This document shows, piece after piece, positions 62,162 to 64,000 of a stretch of DNA of 64,000 bases (its first letter is position 1; the number at the start of each line of letters is the position of its first letter). This DNA is from Thermosediminibacter litoriperuensis (GTDB lineage: Bacteria; Bacillota; Thermosediminibacteria; Thermosediminibacterales; Thermosediminibacteraceae). The position numbers and the translations under genes are program-made. The notes under the pieces are model-generated. The model made no database searches. It was given only the letters and a program-made list of their open reading frames with translations, and was not told the origin of the DNA. The stretch covers positions 1-64,000 of the forward strand of contig NZ_VNHO01000007.1 of NCBI RefSeq assembly GCF_008124715.1, given 5' to 3'.

Positions 62162-62905
62162 ATGGGGTTATACGCTGCCTTTTCGTTTCTGACGAGAATA
62201 CCGCTGCCGTATATTGAGTTGGATCAAAAACATATAACCCGATCCCTGCCTTTTTTCCCGGTAGTTGGAGCCGTCATAGGAACCCTTTTGGCCGGCGTAG
62301 ATTTATTGTTAAAGAGGTCTATTCCGGCTCCCGCCCTGGCCTGTTTATTTGTGGTCTGTGAGACGATAGTTACGGGCGGGTTGCACGTGGACGGTTTTGC
62401 GGATACTATGGACGGCCTTTTTTGCGGGAAGGAGAGGGACAAGAAGCTTGAAGTGATGAAAGACAGCCGCCTTGGGGCTTACGGCGCGATGGGAGTGGTA
62501 CTCCTCCTTTTGCTGAAGTATTCGGCCATACTATCTATACACCAGGAGCTTAGGACCAGGTTATTAATTGTATTTCCAGTGATTTCAAGATGGATGATGA
62601 CCTGCGCCATCACCTTTTTTCCCTACCTGCGGGAAAAGGGGCTAGGCAGGGCCTTCAATGAAAACAAATCATCAATGATGTTTGTATTATCCACCTTCTT
62701 CGCTCTGATGATCGTTTTTACAGTAGCGGGAATTGAAGGCATAAAAACCGCGTTTTTAACTTTTGTTTCAGGCCTTTTATTTTCGCTGTACATATTCAGG
62801 CAACTGGGGGGCATGACTGGAGATACTTACGGCGCCGTCAACGAATTCAGCGAAATTGCAGCCCTCTACTTTTATTTGATTTTTTTGGGTCAATGGAGTG
62901 CCTGA
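62162..62905 (+). CDS. cobS: Adenosylcobinamide-GDP ribazoletransferase
   Basis: The 247-residue membrane enzyme joins alpha-ribazole (phosphate) to AdoCbi-GDP, the last joining step. It contains the motif GLHVDGFADTMDGLFCGKER and KDSRLGAYGAMGVV, and about six hydrophobic helices. The ribosome site is weak (AGGTGT). Confidence 0.93.
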   Translation: MGLYAAFSFLTRIPLPYIELDQKHITRSLPFFPVVGAVIGTLLAGVDLLLKRSIPAPALACLFVVCETIVTGGLHVDGFADTMDGLFCGKERDKKLEVMKDSRLGAYGAMGVVLLLLLKYSAILSIHQELRTRLLIVFPVISRWMMTCAITFFPYLREKGLGRAFNENKSSMMFVLSTFFALMIVFTVAGIEGIKTAFLTFVSGLLFSLYIFRQLGGMTGDTYGAVNEFSEIAALYFYLIFLGQWSA

Positions 62906-63004
62906 ATACCGCCGGCTGGGAGTGGGCATTCCTGAAAGGGCGGACTACAAATAGCCCAGCCTCAAGCTGTACATTTTTGTACAGTTTGGGTAACAAGGAT
63001 CGGT

Positions 63005-63628
63005 TTGGCCAGGATATTTCTGGTGAGACATGGGGAAACCCTCTGGAATAGAAATTTTTTGTACCAGGGGCAGAAGGATATCCCGCTCAACGAAAAGGGG
63101 AGGCAGCAGGCTGAAAGGCTTGCAAAAGTTTTAAAGCGGGAAACTTTCGATGCTGTATATTCCAGTGACCTTGAAAGAGCCCTTGAAACAGCGGAAATTA
63201 TCGCAGCACCACGCGGGCTTCGCGTAATTTCCACAAAGGACCTGAGAGAGCTCAGTTTCGGAGAATGGGAAGGGCATTCATATCAGGAGCTTGAAGAAAA
63301 ATACCCCGATGAATTCCACCGGTGGCGGTGTGATCCGGGCGAAAACAGGCCGCCGGGTGGTGAAAGCTTGAAGGACCTGATGGAAAGGGTTTCAAGTTTC
63401 GTGAAGCTTGCAGCAAAAAACCATCCTGAGGGCAATATTTTGATTGTTACCCACGCCGGCCCGATAAGGGCGATATTAACCGCCGTTCTCGACCTGGATT
63501 TCAGGTATTTTTGGAAGTTTAAAGTAAGCAATGGTTCCATTACCGTATTTGAGTACGACGGCAGCGGTGAATTGAATAATGACAATACGTTTATAGTGAA
63601 GGTAAACGAGACCCTGCACCTGGAATAA
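63005..63628 (+). CDS. cobC: Alpha-ribazole phosphatase (histidine phosphatase family)
   Basis: The 207-residue phosphatase has the catalytic RHGET motif (residues 8-12), SSDLERALETAEI and THAGPIRAIL. Its place after cobS points to alpha-ribazole-5'-phosphate or adenosylcobalamin-phosphate dephosphorylation, although the phosphoglycerate mutase-like family is broad. The start is TTG 63005. A small CTGTAC/GTACAG hairpin precedes it (62968-62985). Confidence 0.85.
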   Translation: MARIFLVRHGETLWNRNFLYQGQKDIPLNEKGRQQAERLAKVLKRETFDAVYSSDLERALETAEIIAAPRGLRVISTKDLRELSFGEWEGHSYQELEEKYPDEFHRWRCDPGENRPPGGESLKDLMERVSSFVKLAAKNHPEGNILIVTHAGPIRAILTAVLDLDFRYFWKFKVSNGSITVFEYDGSGELNNDNTFIVKVNETLHLE

Positions 63629-63654
63629 AAAAACAGCCCGAAGGGCTGTTTTTT
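63628..63654. terminator. Terminator between cobC and the NifU gene
   Basis: AAAAAACAGCCC / GGGCTGTTTTTT form a 12-bp perfect stem with a GAA loop between convergent genes and can act on both strands. Confidence 0.9.
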
Positions 63655-63877
63655 AAACCGACTGTACTTCCTTTACACCGGGCACCTCTTCTTTTAATAC
63701 CTGTTCGATTCCGTTTTTGAGGGTCAATGTTGCGAACGGGCATCCAAAACAGCTACCCGTCAGTTTCACCTTGACAATACCCCTTTCTTCGTCGACATCT
63801 ACCAGCTCCACATCGCCACCGTCGGCCTGAAGCGATGGACGGATCTTGTTTAACACCTCTTGTACCTTTTCTTTCAA
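63653..63877 (-). CDS. NifU C-terminal domain iron-sulfur scaffold
   Basis: The 74-residue protein matches the NifU C-terminal (Nfu) domain ([23 protein letters not shown]) with the cluster-binding [12 protein letters not shown]. It assembles or delivers Fe-S clusters in the cytosol. The start is TTG 63877 with AAAGGAAG upstream. It is a lone gene convergent with cobC; the last 120 bases of the window hold its promoter region and no other gene that I can see. Confidence 0.9.
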   Translation of the reverse strand: MKEKVQEVLNKIRPSLQADGGDVELVDVDEERGIVKVKLTGSCFGCPFATLTLKNGIEQVLKEEVPGVKEVQSV

Positions 63878-64000
63878 GATACCGCACTTCCTTTCCCGAA
63901 GAATATATTATAAAGTTGATTTAATTATATCAAAATCAGTGTTCACGATCAATTGAACGACAAATAGAATCAATCCATTGACTTTCCAAAACGTTGTGTG

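Noticed and set aside
1-64000. CRISPR arrays, rRNA genes, prophage or defence systems
   Set aside because: No regularly spaced repeats, rRNA signatures, phage structural genes or known defence genes were seen.

Overview
The window is a chromosomal segment of an anaerobic, endospore-forming Firmicute. I favour a thermophilic Clostridia lineage (Thermosediminibacter/Tepidanaerobacter-like), but that is inference. Supporting signs are spore-coat CotF-type proteins, a PdaB-type deacetylase, ferredoxin-linked aldehyde oxidoreductase and FeFe-hydrogenase genes, strong GGAGG ribosome sites with frequent TTG/GTG starts, many sigma-54 promoters, and moderate G+C.

Layout. 1-350: tail of an IS transposase. 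490-4969: redox cluster with a polyferredoxin, tungsten-type aldehyde ferredoxin oxidoreductase (AOR), a ThiS/MoaD-like protein, a 97-residue gene interrupted by two tandem in-frame TGA codons followed by a SECIS-like hairpin, and an FeFe-hydrogenase-domain protein. 5047-13111: tRNA-Leu(GAG), queG, two coat proteins, a ModE-like regulator, cysteine desulfurase-thiI, aroE, a carrier and a B12-type radical SAM protein. 13119-19821: metal and phosphate transport, a sporulation-type deacetylase and a two-component system. 19869-24358: alanine module (ald, a TyrR-like sigma-54 activator, a sodium:alanine symporter) sharing an operator and -24/-12 promoters. 24511-27400: mobB, a CadC-like repressor and uvrC.

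27569-32770: a LevR-type sigma-54 PTS regulator and a galactitol-type PTS, low in G+C from the middle of the regulator gene onward. 32963-43862: an LDH-family dehydrogenase, then a XylFII-LytS-YesN three-component xylose sensor with two XylF-type binding proteins, XylG, XylH and a transaldolase-like aldolase. 44226-49079: sorbitol PTS operon (SorC-type regulator, gutM, srlA, srlE, srlB and a homoserine-dehydrogenase-like/SAF oxidoreductase). 49282-53980: 2-oxoacid/acetoin dehydrogenase complex behind a sigma-54 promoter. 54068-56136: a zinc-ribbon protein and PTS enzyme I. 56186-63628: a cobalamin riboswitch followed by B12 uptake and late cobamide assembly genes. 63653-63877: a NifU-type scaffold.

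Together the genes describe a fermenter importing pentoses by ABC transport and polyols by PTS, disposing of carbon through 2-oxoacid dehydrogenase and lactate-type enzymes, with sigma-54 activators gating amino-acid and sugar use. The most novel item is the candidate selenoprotein at 3318-3611, which a standard gene caller would miss because it reads TGA as stop.
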